A stretch of 64,000 nt of DNA from assembly GCF_007830495.1 (NCBI RefSeq), contig NZ_VLKW01000003.1, positions 124,001 to 188,000 on the forward strand, read 5' to 3'. Below, in pieces: positions 42,230 to 51,128 of the stretch (position 1 is the stretch's first letter; every line of letters begins with the position of its first letter). The position numbers and the translations under genes were made by a program. Source of the DNA: Pseudoduganella flava. GTDB taxonomy: Bacteria > Pseudomonadota > Gammaproteobacteria > Burkholderiales > Burkholderiaceae_D. Below the pieces are notes generated by a model. That model was not told where the DNA came from, did not search any database, and saw only the letters and a program-made list of their open reading frames with translations.

Positions 42230-44929
42230 TTAGCCCAGAGCGATGACCAGCGTGTCCAGGTTGACGGTGCCAACCAGTTTGACGATGGCGTCAGCCGCGT
42301 CAACTTGGCCAACCGAGCCAACATCGGAAACGATGTAGGTGTCACCACCGAACGCGAACACCACGTTCTTGCCAGCGTGACCTTCGATGACCTGCTTCAG
42401 CGCCAGATCGAAGTCGGTCAGCGAGCTGGTGGCCTTCTCGAAACCAGTGACGCCCAGCGAGATCGTGTCGGAGTTCGCTGCCAGCTTGGTGTTGTCCGTT
42501 GCGTCCAGAACCAGGTTCAGACCGGAAACGGTGTCAACCGAGCCGTAGGTCGACGAACCGGCGTTGAACGTCAGCGCGTCGATGCCAGCACCGAGCTTGA
42601 TCGTTTCAACAGCCGTGTTCGAGGTCTCGTACTTCAGACCAGCGAACGCGTCGCCCTTCGTGTGGCCGTCGGCAGTCACGGTGTACGTACCAGCCAGGCC
42701 GCTCGTATCGATGGTGGTCAGCTTGCCAGCCACGTTCTTGATGTCGGCGGAGCCGGCACCGGTCAGCGTCAGGGACGTCAGTGCACCGTTTTCGGTGAAC
42801 TGGGTCGTCTTGCCGATCGCCGATACGGAACCGCTGTCAGCAACCAGGGTCAGCGTAGCAACGTTGTCGTGTGCAGCGACGCCGTCAGCGTCGGTATCGA
42901 CACCGGCAGCCAGCGTCACAATCGCGGTCTTCGTGTCACCAGCCAGCGTCACGGCCACATTTTGTGCCGAACCTTTGTCGTCGGTATCGGCTGCGGTCAC
43001 GGCCAGCTTCACGGTGTCGGCGCGGGCTTCGATCGTGCCAGCGGCTTCCGTGGAGACGTTCAGCGTACCGGCGTAGGTCGTCGTGGTGACGCTGCCGCCG
43101 TTCTTGGCGATGTAGCCAGCCGCGGTCGCGGTCAGGTCGCCGTTGGCGATCAGGTTCTGCGTGCCAACGCCCTTGACGAAGCTGCCGTCTGCGAAGGTCA
43201 GCGTGGTGTAGGCAGCAGCCAGTTTCGATGCGTCCAGGGCGATTTCAGCCGTGGCGCCGCCACCAACCGTACCTTCAGCGGTCGTGAACTCGATGCTCTC
43301 GAAGCCCTTCAGCACTTTGTTCAGCACGATGAAGTCGTCGGTGTTACGCTCGGTCAGCTTACCAGCCAGAGCGATCGTGTCGGTGCCTTCGCCGCCGTCG
43401 ATCACGTCGGTCACGGCCAGGGCTGCGCCGGACAGCTTGATCGTGTCGTTGCCGGCGCCGCCGGAGACGTTCAGGGCGTTGCCGGCGGTGATCGTCACGT
43501 CGATCGTGTCGTCGCCCAGGCCAGCGTCAACGGTGGTCAGGCCGGTGCCGGTCGTTGCCACAGTGATCTTGTCGTTGCCCGCGCCGGTGGCGACGGTAGC
43601 GTTCTTGGCAGCAGCGGTCGAGGTTGCCTTCGCGGTGGCGAAGGAGATCTTCACCTTGTCGGCGCCAGCGCCGGTGTTGATCGTCTGCACGGACGTGCCT
43701 GCATCGGTCAGGTCCAGGCCACCAGCGCCCGTTTGCGTGATCGTGGTCAGCGCGGTCAGGCCAGCCACTTCAACGATCGCCTTCGACGACACGTTCAGGT
43801 TCAGCTTGGTTGCGGTGGTGTTCGCCAGGGTGACGGTACCTGCGCCGCCGGCAGCGGCAGCAGCCACGGAACCGGACACGTTCAGTGCGGCGACTTTCGC
43901 GCCAACGACTTCAACGGATGCGCCGTCAACCACACCGTTCAGAGCAACAGCAGCGCTCGTTGCGGTCGAACCGAAGTCACCGGTGATCTTGGTTGCGGTA
44001 GCAACAGCGGCGCCAACGCCCAGGGTCTTGCCGGCCAGGCCGTCGACTTCGACAGCGGCTTGTGCGTCAACGACGTTGATCGTGGTCGAGCCAGCGAACT
44101 TCGTTGCGTCGATCTTGGCAGCGCTGATGTTCTCGGCGCCGTACAGGTTGACGATCTCGATGTTCTTGATCGTGCCGACGATCGTCTTGTTGTTGTCAGC
44201 GGTAGCGAAGAAGTTCAGCGTGTCAACGCCAGCGCCGCCGTCCAGCACGTCGATGCTGCTCAGCGTGTCGGCTTTGTCGCCGTTCGTCGGGTTGACCGAC
44301 ACGACGTTGAACGTGTCTTTAGCGGTCGTGCCGGTCAGCGTGTCCAGGCCCACGGAGGTCGTGAAGGTCTGGCCGATGTTCGTGCCTGCGTCGTGGGCGT
44401 CAACGACGTTGGCGACCAGCGTTGCCAGCGCTGCGCTGGTGATCGCTGCGTCGTGGCTGGTGTTGTCGGTGATGGTGGACAGCCAGTCTTTAGCGACTTG
44501 GTTGGCGGCCGCGCCGTCGTAGCCGCGGATGCCTTCGGCGCTGTTGGCCAGGTTTTCGGTGAACACGCGAGCTGCGTCAACTTTGTTGTTGACAGCGGTC
44601 AGGTCTTCGTTCTGTGCGCCTTGGGCGATCGCCAGAGCGATCTGGCCCAGGTTCCACGTGCCGTTGTTCAGCAGCGTTACCCAGTGCACCAGGCCAGCGG
44701 CTTCAGCGTGACGGCCGAACAGGTTCATGTAGATCGTGTCGACAACGTCAGCCTGGCTCTTGCCGGCGTACAGGTTGGTGTACTCGGGCTGCTTGGAGAA
44801 TTCGTTTGCGACGTATGCCAGACCTTGGGTGTCGGCGATTGCTTGCCAGTGGGACAGACCGAAGTAGTCGGCCGGACGGTTGAAGTAAGCAACGTACAGC
44901 TGTTGAATTTGCGCTGCGGTGGTAGCCAT
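42230..44929 (-). CDS. S-layer-like, beta-strand-repeat protein with N-terminal DUF4214 domain; probable type I secretion substrate
   Basis: An 899-residue protein rich in Ala, Thr, Val, Asp and Gly. I see no cysteine. It lacks a signal peptide. Residues 1-85 hold DUF4214 units (AQIQQLYVAYFNRPADYFGL, DTIYMNLFGRHAEAAGLVHW). RTX-like motifs follow (GLDTLTGTTAKDTF, LDGGAGVDTLNF; later GAGADKVKI, GGAGNDTIKL, GGEGTDTIAL) separating long beta-strand repeats. The C-terminus ends in hydrophobic VNLDTLVIALG, like a C-terminal secretion signal. The layout matches Caulobacter RsaA, an S-layer protein exported by an adjacent type I system. The ribosome site AGGAG is strong. It lies upstream of the three exporter genes on the same strand. 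Confidence 0.9.
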   Translation of the reverse strand: MATTAAQIQQLYVAYFNRPADYFGLSHWQAIADTQGLAYVANEFSKQPEYTNLYAGKSQADVVDTIYMNLFGRHAEAAGLVHWVTLLNNGTWNLGQIALAIAQGAQNEDLTAVNNKVDAARVFTENLANSAEGIRGYDGAAANQVAKDWLSTITDNTSHDAAITSAALATLVANVVDAHDAGTNIGQTFTTSVGLDTLTGTTAKDTFNVVSVNPTNGDKADTLSSIDVLDGGAGVDTLNFFATADNNKTIVGTIKNIEIVNLYGAENISAAKIDATKFAGSTTINVVDAQAAVEVDGLAGKTLGVGAAVATATKITGDFGSTATSAAVALNGVVDGASVEVVGAKVAALNVSGSVAAAAAGGAGTVTLANTTATKLNLNVSSKAIVEVAGLTALTTITQTGAGGLDLTDAGTSVQTINTGAGADKVKISFATAKATSTAAAKNATVATGAGNDKITVATTGTGLTTVDAGLGDDTIDVTITAGNALNVSGGAGNDTIKLSGAALAVTDVIDGGEGTDTIALAGKLTERNTDDFIVLNKVLKGFESIEFTTAEGTVGGGATAEIALDASKLAAAYTTLTFADGSFVKGVGTQNLIANGDLTATAAGYIAKNGGSVTTTTYAGTLNVSTEAAGTIEARADTVKLAVTAADTDDKGSAQNVAVTLAGDTKTAIVTLAAGVDTDADGVAAHDNVATLTLVADSGSVSAIGKTTQFTENGALTSLTLTGAGSADIKNVAGKLTTIDTSGLAGTYTVTADGHTKGDAFAGLKYETSNTAVETIKLGAGIDALTFNAGSSTYGSVDTVSGLNLVLDATDNTKLAANSDTISLGVTGFEKATSSLTDFDLALKQVIEGHAGKNVVFAFGGDTYIVSDVGSVGQVDAADAIVKLVGTVNLDTLVIALG

Positions 44930-45227
44930 GTATTACTCCTAATAGGCACTAAAAAAATTTAAACTGCTCGACGGTGAAGCGAACTGCTGACCTGCGTGCA
45001 GTGCTACGGCAGCCATAATGGCAGAAGATGCCTGGCGCACAATGTGACAGCCGTCACACGAAACACCAGAAACACTCCTATTCTTATAAGCTAACTTACA
45101 AAAATTGACCGGAGCACATTATGTTGGTAAAGGCAACGCAAATCAATAGCAGAGCGCTGGTGGCAGTACCAATGTTGTCGGCATGACCAGTATTTTGTGC
45201 GCATAGCGCGACAGCGCGGATTTTAAA
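44930..45227. other. Promoter and leader region of the surface-protein gene
   Basis: About 300 bases without a gene. It holds, from right to left, the FecR gene terminator, a CRP-type site at 45043-45058, a -10-like CATTAT, and an AT-rich leader with AAATTTTTTTAG before the AGGAG ribosome site. I see no open frame with protein character. Confidence 0.6.
45015..45058 (-). promoter_or_regulatory. CRP-type site and class II-like promoter of the surface-protein gene
   Basis: A perfect TGTGACAGCCGTCACA (45043-45058), matching TGTGA-N6-TCACA with the same extended TGTGAC/GTCACA arms as the exporter site. On the minus strand a -10-like CATTAT (45020-45015) lies 35.5 bases from the dyad centre, one base from the class II geometry. 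Predicted start of transcription is about 45008, with a leader of about 80 bases. Consensus and spacing are seen; regulation is inferred. Confidence 0.7.
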
Positions 45228-45252
45228 ATAAAAGCGCCGCATGATGCGGCGC
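45228..45252 (-). terminator. Rho-independent terminator of the FecR-domain gene
   Basis: A perfect nine-base-pair stem, arms GCGCCGCAT (45234-45242) and ATGCGGCGC (45244-45252), followed on the minus strand by TTTTATTTTAAAA. It lies about 40 bases past the gene's stop and insulates the surface-protein promoter. Confidence 0.88.
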
Positions 45253-45288
45253 GATTGAATAACGTGCGCAACACGCACGCCAGGGGAT

Positions 45289-46623
45289 TCAGCGGGTCCA
45301 GTGGGTGACGCCGTTGACGGTCTGCTTACTGTCGAGACGGCCGGAGAAGATATATGCGGCGTTATTTTCACCGCCCAGCGCGCCCGTGACCGCCATATTG
45401 GTGTTGTTAATGAATTGCGGACCGCCGTTCAATAAGCCGGTCGGCGTAACCGTTCCGTTTGCCTGTAATGCGTAAGTCGTATTCTTATGTACGAGATCGA
45501 GCGACGTCGTGAAAGTGCGCTTGCCGAAATCGACGGAGAGCTGGCCGTTTTCCACCTTGGCAAAGGTTTCCGTCATCGCCGTGCTGTTGTATACCACCGC
45601 TTCGGCGGAGCGCAGCGCGAAACCGGCCGTGCCCTCCTGCGGCATCGGCACCTGGCCACCGGTGCTGCGGTACAGCGCGTAATACGAATTGCTGCCGATG
45701 CGCTCCGCGCCGCTGGCTGCTGCGGCGGCCGTGTCGATCGTCGCGGCGCGCGTGCCGATATCGGCCCAGCGGCCCCACGTCAGCTCGGCCGGCGGCAGCG
45801 GCGGCTGCGCCACCACGACAGGATCGGACGGGCCGATCGTCGCCGGTGGAACCACCGTCGGGCGGACGACCAATCCTTCTTGCAACAGAGCACTGGATTT
45901 TACCGGATCGAGGCTCGTCTCCACCGACACCTTCACCGGCTCGTCGTTGCGCGGCGGCGCGGCCGTATCGGGCGATACGCTCACCCCCGACATCATGCGC
46001 GGCACCGCCTGGCCTTTGCGAACCTGCAACACCTGGCCCGCCTGCCCTGCCGCCAGCTCGCGGCTCGCATCGTGCTCGCAAGGGCCGGTGCCGGACGGCT
46101 GGCAGGCCCCGGCGAAGCCGCTCATCACGATGGCGCCGGAGAGTACGGCCACGTTCGATACGTCCTGGTCGGTGTACACGGTGAAGTCGGTGCCGCGCAC
46201 GCCGATGGCCGCCACCGGCGTGTTGAAGCGGAAGTTCTGGCGCGCCTGCTTGACCGCCTTGCCCGAGACGCTGCGGGCCACGCCCGACAGCAGCTCCAGC
46301 TTCACCTGGGTGTTGGCGGGATTCACCGTATCGACGTGGTACGTCACGATGCGGGCGCGCGTGGCGGGACGCAGGATCAGCAGCCCGTCGTCAATCGTCT
46401 TCAGGTAGATATAGCCGTCGGTCCCGGTGGCGAGCTCATCCCCTTCGCTGATCACGTCGTTCAGCGAAACACGGGCGCGGCCGTTGCTCGCATCGCCGCT
46501 GACGAACACGACCCGTCCCGCCTCGCCCGCGTAGGCGCTGCCGGCGCACAGCGCAAGCACGGCGGCGCCGGCGATGACGCCACGTGCGCGGCGCCATGCG
46601 GACAGATTGAGCAGCTGCGACAT
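45289..46623 (-). CDS. FecR-domain secreted protein
   Basis: A 444-residue protein with a signal peptide (MSQLLNLSAWRRARGVIAGA ... SAYAG). The FecR domain at residues about 35-170 shows VVFVSGDASNG, GDELATGTDGYIYLKTIDDG and FNTPVAAIGVRGTDFTVYTD, the standard FecR motif. The C-terminal 200 residues are beta-rich, possibly a small barrel or lipocalin-like part (TVNGVTHWTR end). Unlike FecR anti-sigma proteins there is no membrane helix or sigma factor nearby; this type is commonly found beside CHASE2 cyclases. The ATG at 46623 follows AAGGAG. Confidence 0.88.
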   Translation of the reverse strand: MSQLLNLSAWRRARGVIAGAAVLALCAGSAYAGEAGRVVFVSGDASNGRARVSLNDVISEGDELATGTDGYIYLKTIDDGLLILRPATRARIVTYHVDTVNPANTQVKLELLSGVARSVSGKAVKQARQNFRFNTPVAAIGVRGTDFTVYTDQDVSNVAVLSGAIVMSGFAGACQPSGTGPCEHDASRELAAGQAGQVLQVRKGQAVPRMMSGVSVSPDTAAPPRNDEPVKVSVETSLDPVKSSALLQEGLVVRPTVVPPATIGPSDPVVVAQPPLPPAELTWGRWADIGTRAATIDTAAAAASGAERIGSNSYYALYRSTGGQVPMPQEGTAGFALRSAEAVVYNSTAMTETFAKVENGQLSVDFGKRTFTTSLDLVHKNTTYALQANGTVTPTGLLNGGPQFINNTNMAVTGALGGENNAAYIFSGRLDSKQTVNGVTHWTR

Positions 46624-46883
46624 GAAGACTCCTTGGTTAACTCGAGATAGGGTAAAACTGAAGCAATAACGCAAAAACGGGCTAAAACAATGACGGGCTT
46701 GCCCCATATTTTCGCACTGTATCGAATTCGCCCCGCCGTGCCCATCGTTGTTACGAAATCTCACCATTTTTGAAGCCTGCGCGCAACGCTGCTTGCCTCT
46801 GGCGCAATCCTTACCAAGTTTCTTCCGGTGACGGTATACTGACAGGTCATGCATTCGACGCCTACCTCCCCGCCCGCCGCCCG

Positions 46884-48743
46884 ATGAACATCAGCTCCCG
46901 CTCAGCATTCCGGCAGAGCGCACTGCTCGCGCACTTGCTGATCGGGCTGCTTGCGGTGTCGATCGGCGTCTGGGCCCAATACCGCAACGGTCCGTCGATC
47001 CCTGGCGACGAATGGCTGCGCGATATCGTTGTCCGGTTGCAGGCCAGCCCGGTACCCGAAGAGCGGCTGGTCGTCGTCGATATCGACGAAAGCAGCCTGC
47101 GCCGCTCGGGCGCCTGGCCCTGGTCGCGCGATCGGCTAGCCCATCTGATCGAAAACCTGGTCGGCCCGTATGGCGCCCGCGGCGTGGCCCTCGACATCGT
47201 GTTGCCCGAACCGGCCGACCGGACCGGCGACGAACGCCTGGCGATGCTGGCCCGCTTCGGCCCGCTCGTGCTGCCGCATTCGTTTGTCTTCGACGGCAAT
47301 GTACCGTTGCGCGTCGGCCAGCTCACCGGCGGCACGCCCGGCCCCGTCGGCGGGGCTGTCGTCGCCAACGGCTACATCGCCAACCATGCCGGGCTGGCAG
47401 GCGCACGCCAGATCGGCAATATCGGTTTCGTTCCCGACCAGGATGGCATGCTGCGGCGCCTGCCGATGCGCACGTGGTTCGAGAGGAAACGGTATCCGAC
47501 GCTCAGTCTCGCGCTGCTCGAATGCTGCGGCGGCAAGGCTGCCGCGATCCGCGGCCCGACGGCAGGGCTGACCAGCGGAGACGGGCTGCAGCGTATTCCC
47601 TACAGCCGCGCCTGGGAAGCCTATCTCGTCGTGCCCGCTGCGGACGTCCTGCAGCAGACCGTGCCGGCGGACTGGTTCCGCGGCAAGCTCGTACTGATCG
47701 GCTCATCCGCGCTGGGCCTGGCCGACCGCGTCGCCACGCCGCTGCACCCGAACACGAGCGGACTGCTTGTCCATGCCGCCGCACTCACCGGCCAGCTCGA
47801 CGCGCGTGAGGGACTGGCGCCGGCGCCCTGGCCGGGGCGCGCGATCGGCACCGCGTTCGTCGTGCTGCTCAGTATTGTCGGAGTCGTCACGCTGGCCACG
47901 CTTCCAGCGGTCGCCAATGCCGCGCTGCTGGGTGGCGCAAGCTTGCTGTGGCTGGGCGCCGCGTACGTGATCGCGCCGCACGACGCGCAGTTTTCGCTGA
48001 TCGGCCCGCTCCTGAGCGCGCTGACCCTCGTCGCACTGGGCGTGCCTGTCGCATGGCAGAGCACCCAGCGCCATTCGCGCCGGCTGCTGGGGACGCTGCG
48101 GCAATACGTCGCGGACGCCGTCGTCGACGAACTGTTGCGCAGCGACCTGGCCGATCCACTGACGCCCGTGCGGCGCGAGGTCACCACGCTGATCGCCGAC
48201 ATGCAGGGCTACACCACGCACGTCGAAGCCCTCCCCGTGGAGCAGGCTGCCCAGCTGACGCGCGACTTCCTGAACTGCCTCAGCGGCCCGGTCCTCGACC
48301 ACCGCGGCACGCTGGACAAATTTACCGGCGACGGCCTGGTGGCGTTCTGGGGAGCGCCGCTGCCGGTGGCCGATCACGCCGACCAGGCGCTCGACGCGGC
48401 CCTCGACATCATCCTGGCGATCCGCGCTTTCAACGCAAGGCGCGCTGGCGCGGGCCTGGCGCCGCTGCGGGTCCGGATCGGCATCGAAAGCGGCATCGCC
48501 GTGGCCGGCGACTTCGGCTCGGCGGCCCGCAGCATTTATACTGCGGTCGGCGACAGCGTCAATGTCGCCTCCCGGCTCGAGTCCGCGGCGCGCGACCTGC
48601 CGTACGACCTGATCATCGGCCCTGGCACTGCCGCGCTCGCGCAGCGCCATGCCTTGACGGGGATCGGGCGCACCCAGCTGCGCGGCCGCGAACAGCACAC
48701 GGAGCTTTATACCTTGACCGCCCTGACCGCGAACGAAGGATAG
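46884..48743 (+). CDS. CHASE2-domain class III adenylate/guanylate cyclase
   Basis: A 619-residue membrane protein. One N-terminal helix (ALLAHLLIGLLAVSIGVWAQ) is followed by a periplasmic CHASE2 sensor (residues about 40-310: LVVVDIDESSLRRSGAWPWS, GVALDIVLPEP), three helices at about 315-385, and a class III cyclase. The cyclase has metal aspartates in LIADMQGYT (near 437) and KFTGDGLVAFWGAP (near 480), and the transition-state residues in GDSVNVASRLE. The lysine in DKFTGD favours ATP, so cAMP is the expected product. The start at 46884 removes an unlikely leader. The FecR gene is divergent 260 bases away. Confidence 0.92.
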   Translation: MNISSRSAFRQSALLAHLLIGLLAVSIGVWAQYRNGPSIPGDEWLRDIVVRLQASPVPEERLVVVDIDESSLRRSGAWPWSRDRLAHLIENLVGPYGARGVALDIVLPEPADRTGDERLAMLARFGPLVLPHSFVFDGNVPLRVGQLTGGTPGPVGGAVVANGYIANHAGLAGARQIGNIGFVPDQDGMLRRLPMRTWFERKRYPTLSLALLECCGGKAAAIRGPTAGLTSGDGLQRIPYSRAWEAYLVVPAADVLQQTVPADWFRGKLVLIGSSALGLADRVATPLHPNTSGLLVHAAALTGQLDAREGLAPAPWPGRAIGTAFVVLLSIVGVVTLATLPAVANAALLGGASLLWLGAAYVIAPHDAQFSLIGPLLSALTLVALGVPVAWQSTQRHSRRLLGTLRQYVADAVVDELLRSDLADPLTPVRREVTTLIADMQGYTTHVEALPVEQAAQLTRDFLNCLSGPVLDHRGTLDKFTGDGLVAFWGAPLPVADHADQALDAALDIILAIRAFNARRAGAGLAPLRVRIGIESGIAVAGDFGSAARSIYTAVGDSVNVASRLESAARDLPYDLIIGPGTAALAQRHALTGIGRTQLRGREQHTELYTLTALTANEG

Positions 48744-48746
48744 TAT

Positions 48747-49973
48747 TTGAAATCGACATTCCGCGCCTTGTTCCCGGCGGTGCTCGCCGTACTACTGGCC
48801 CTGGCATCTCCCGTGCATGCACAGCCGGACGAGAAGTCCGAGGACCTGTACCTGGTGGCCATGCAGATGATCAACGAGGGGCGTTACGACGACGCCGGCT
48901 CGACGCTCGCCCGCATGATCCTGCAGGGGCCGCGCCATGCCGGCGAATGGTTCGACATCGCGCTGCTGCACTGTGCGCTGGGCCATGCGCAGGAGGCCGA
49001 AGCGCTGTTCAAGGACATCGAAGCGCGCTTCGACCCGCCGCCCGGCGTCCAGCAGCTGATTGCCCAGCAGCGCGAACGCGGCTGCGCGATGCCGCGCCAG
49101 AACCGACTGTGGGCGCTGGAGCTGGGCCGCGGGCACGATACCAACGTCAACCAGGGGGCCAGCAATCCACTGTTCGAGGGCGGCAACGGCGTACCGCTCG
49201 AGCTGCTGCCGGAGTACCTGCCGAGGGCCGACGGCTATACGACGCTGGTCGGCGATTACCTGGGCGACCTCGGCCGTAATGGCAATCTCGGCTTCGCCCA
49301 ATTCTATGGCCGCCGCTACGACCACGAGTCGCGCTACGACAGTTTTTCCGTGCTGGGCGGCGTCGAGCATCCATGGCGCCGCGCCAACTGGCGCTTCCGC
49401 AGCATCGCCGCGGGCGGGCTGCAGATGCTGGGCGGCCGGCTGTACCAGGAACACCTGCAAGTGCAACTACGCGCCGTGCCGCCATGGAAACTGCCGGAGC
49501 GGTTCGATCTGACTTTCGTCGGCGCGGCGTCGTATATGCACTACAAGACGCTGAGCAATTTCGATGCTGCGACGGCCGATTTGCGCGCGATCCTCGGCTA
49601 CGGCACCGGCGGTACGCGGCTGCAGGCGATGCTCGGCTACACCTTCGACGAAGGCAATACGAGCCGGCCGGGCGGCGACCGGGACGGCTGGTCTGCCCGG
49701 CTGTTCGGGCGCACGGCGCTCGGGCCGAAGCTGAGCGGGGAAGTCGACTGGGCGCGTCAGCAATGGCGCGGCGACACCGCGTATTCGCCTGGCCTGATCG
49801 ACATCTTGCGTCGCCAGGCCACCCGCTCGGTCCGCGCCGCACTGGTCTATACGGTAACGCCGGAACACAGCGTGCAGCTCGAATGGCGGCAGATCCATAA
49901 CCGCGAAAACATCTCGATCTTCCAATACGACAGCCGACAGATCCAGCTGAGCTGGCGCTGGTATCCGCGCTGA
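48747..49973 (+). CDS. TPR-containing outer-membrane beta-barrel protein (DUF560/Slam-like)
   Basis: A 408-residue protein with a signal peptide (MKSTFRALFPAVLAVLLALASPVHAQ). Residues 35-95 form tetratricopeptide helices (LYLVAMQMINEGRYDDAG, ALLHCALGHAQEAEALF). The rest has alternating beta strands ending in IQLSWRWYPR, a C-terminal aromatic typical of outer-membrane barrels. The TPR-plus-barrel plan resembles surface lipoprotein assembly modulators. The start is TTG at 48747 with a GAAGGA site, three bases after the cyclase stop. It probably works with the cyclase or FecR protein. Confidence 0.78.
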   Translation: MKSTFRALFPAVLAVLLALASPVHAQPDEKSEDLYLVAMQMINEGRYDDAGSTLARMILQGPRHAGEWFDIALLHCALGHAQEAEALFKDIEARFDPPPGVQQLIAQQRERGCAMPRQNRLWALELGRGHDTNVNQGASNPLFEGGNGVPLELLPEYLPRADGYTTLVGDYLGDLGRNGNLGFAQFYGRRYDHESRYDSFSVLGGVEHPWRRANWRFRSIAAGGLQMLGGRLYQEHLQVQLRAVPPWKLPERFDLTFVGAASYMHYKTLSNFDAATADLRAILGYGTGGTRLQAMLGYTFDEGNTSRPGGDRDGWSARLFGRTALGPKLSGEVDWARQQWRGDTAYSPGLIDILRRQATRSVRAALVYTVTPEHSVQLEWRQIHNRENISIFQYDSRQIQLSWRWYPR

Positions 49974-50004
49974 CCGTTACAATTCTTTACGCACGTTTAT
50001 TGCT

Positions 50005-50361
50005 GTGATTCAGTGGGAAATGATAGGGTTCTGCCTGTTGGTGGCACTGGTGTGCTTCGGCTGTCTCGTTCCGAACGAATGGCTGCCGTCGCTACCGAAC
50101 GACAAACTCATGCATTTTTTGGCGTTCGCCGGCCTGACGTTAATGTTGTGGCCGCTTGCGAGCGGCGTCGCGTTCGCCGTGTCTGTTGTCGCGCTGCTGG
50201 CCGGCGGCTGGGCGATCGAATGCCTGCAGACGCTCGTCCCTGGCCGCGGGTTCAGCTGGCGCGATCTGGCGGCCAACGCGGCCGGCATTGCCGCAGCGTG
50301 TATTCTGTTGCTGGCCTGGCAAACATGGGCCGATGACGCCTACCGCATTTTTGTACAATAA
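50005..50361 (+). CDS. VanZ-family small membrane protein
   Basis: A 118-residue protein with three or four hydrophobic helices. It carries the VanZ pattern PNDKLMHFLAFAGLTLMLWP and AIECLQTLVPGRGFSWRDLA, with an N-A-A-G-I ending. VanZ-like proteins are linked to teicoplanin resistance in Gram-positives, but in proteobacteria they often sit with envelope or exopolysaccharide genes and their role is unknown. The start is GTG at 50005; an in-frame ATG at 50020 is possible. The CRP-type gene begins four bases after its stop. Confidence 0.85.
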   Translation: MIQWEMIGFCLLVALVCFGCLVPNEWLPSLPNDKLMHFLAFAGLTLMLWPLASGVAFAVSVVALLAGGWAIECLQTLVPGRGFSWRDLAANAAGIAAACILLLAWQTWADDAYRIFVQ

Positions 50362-50365
50362 CCCG

Positions 50366-51115
50366 ATGACCACGTCTTCCGAACAACCCGGTTCCGCCGC
50401 GAGCGCCGTACCGAAAGATGGCGAGCCCACGACGACGCAGAATGTGCACGTCCATCTGCGCAATATTCCGCTGCTGTCCGGGCTTTCCGACCAGGAGATC
50501 CTGAGCATCAAGTCGGAATTGCGCTTCCGCCAATACGGCAAGCGCGAAGTCGTGCTGCAAAAAGGCGGGGCCGGCGACGGCCTGCTGTTCCTGCTGTCCG
50601 GCCAGATGCAGGTGATCGACATCACCGAGGATGGCCGCGCGATCGGCCTGCGCATGCTGTCGCCGGGCGACTTCTTCGGCGAGATCGCCGTGATCACCGG
50701 CTCGCAACGCACCGCATCCGTCGTCGCGATGACGCCGGTGCTGGTCGCCTTCCTGCCGGCGCCCGCGGCGCTGCACCTGTTCTCCCATTCGCCGTCGGTC
50801 GCCAACCAGATGCTGCGGCACCTGGCGGAGAAGATCCAGCGTGACTCGGCATTCCGCTCGCTGCTCAGCATTAACAACACGTCACGCCGTATCTACACCT
50901 ATCTGGCGCAAATGAAGAAGACGCAGCCGGGCCAGCCGGACGTCGTCGAAAACCTGCCGACGCACCAGGATATCGCGAACATGATCAATACCAGCCGGGA
51001 AACGGTGACCCGTGCGCTGCTGACACTGACGCAGCAGGGCATCGTGCAGAAGGACACGCATCGGCTGATCATCCTGAAGCCCGCCGACCTGCAAAAGCTG
51101 GTCGAAGGCGGATGA
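50366..51115 (+). CDS. CRP-type (Crp/Fnr family) transcription regulator
   Basis: A 249-residue regulator. The cyclic-nucleotide domain has a phosphate-binding cassette GDFFGEIAVI...QRTASV with E106 and R115-T116, the residues that hold cAMP in CRP. The N-terminus has no cysteines, so it is not an oxygen-sensing FNR. The helix-turn-helix LPTHQDIANMINTSRETVTRA has R211, E212 and R216 in the positions that read TGTGA in E. coli CRP. It therefore fits the two TGTGA-N6-TCACA sites in this window. It follows the VanZ gene by four bases. Confidence 0.9.
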   Translation: MTTSSEQPGSAASAVPKDGEPTTTQNVHVHLRNIPLLSGLSDQEILSIKSELRFRQYGKREVVLQKGGAGDGLLFLLSGQMQVIDITEDGRAIGLRMLSPGDFFGEIAVITGSQRTASVVAMTPVLVAFLPAPAALHLFSHSPSVANQMLRHLAEKIQRDSAFRSLLSINNTSRRIYTYLAQMKKTQPGQPDVVENLPTHQDIANMINTSRETVTRALLTLTQQGIVQKDTHRLIILKPADLQKLVEGG

Positions 51116-51128
51116 GCCGCCGGGCCTC

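Noticed and set aside
42305..44962. An 885-codon forward open frame opposite the surface-protein gene
   Set aside because: Its composition (Val, Arg, Gly, Gln) is the complement of the repetitive Ala/Thr-rich gene; it has no ribosome site or family motif.
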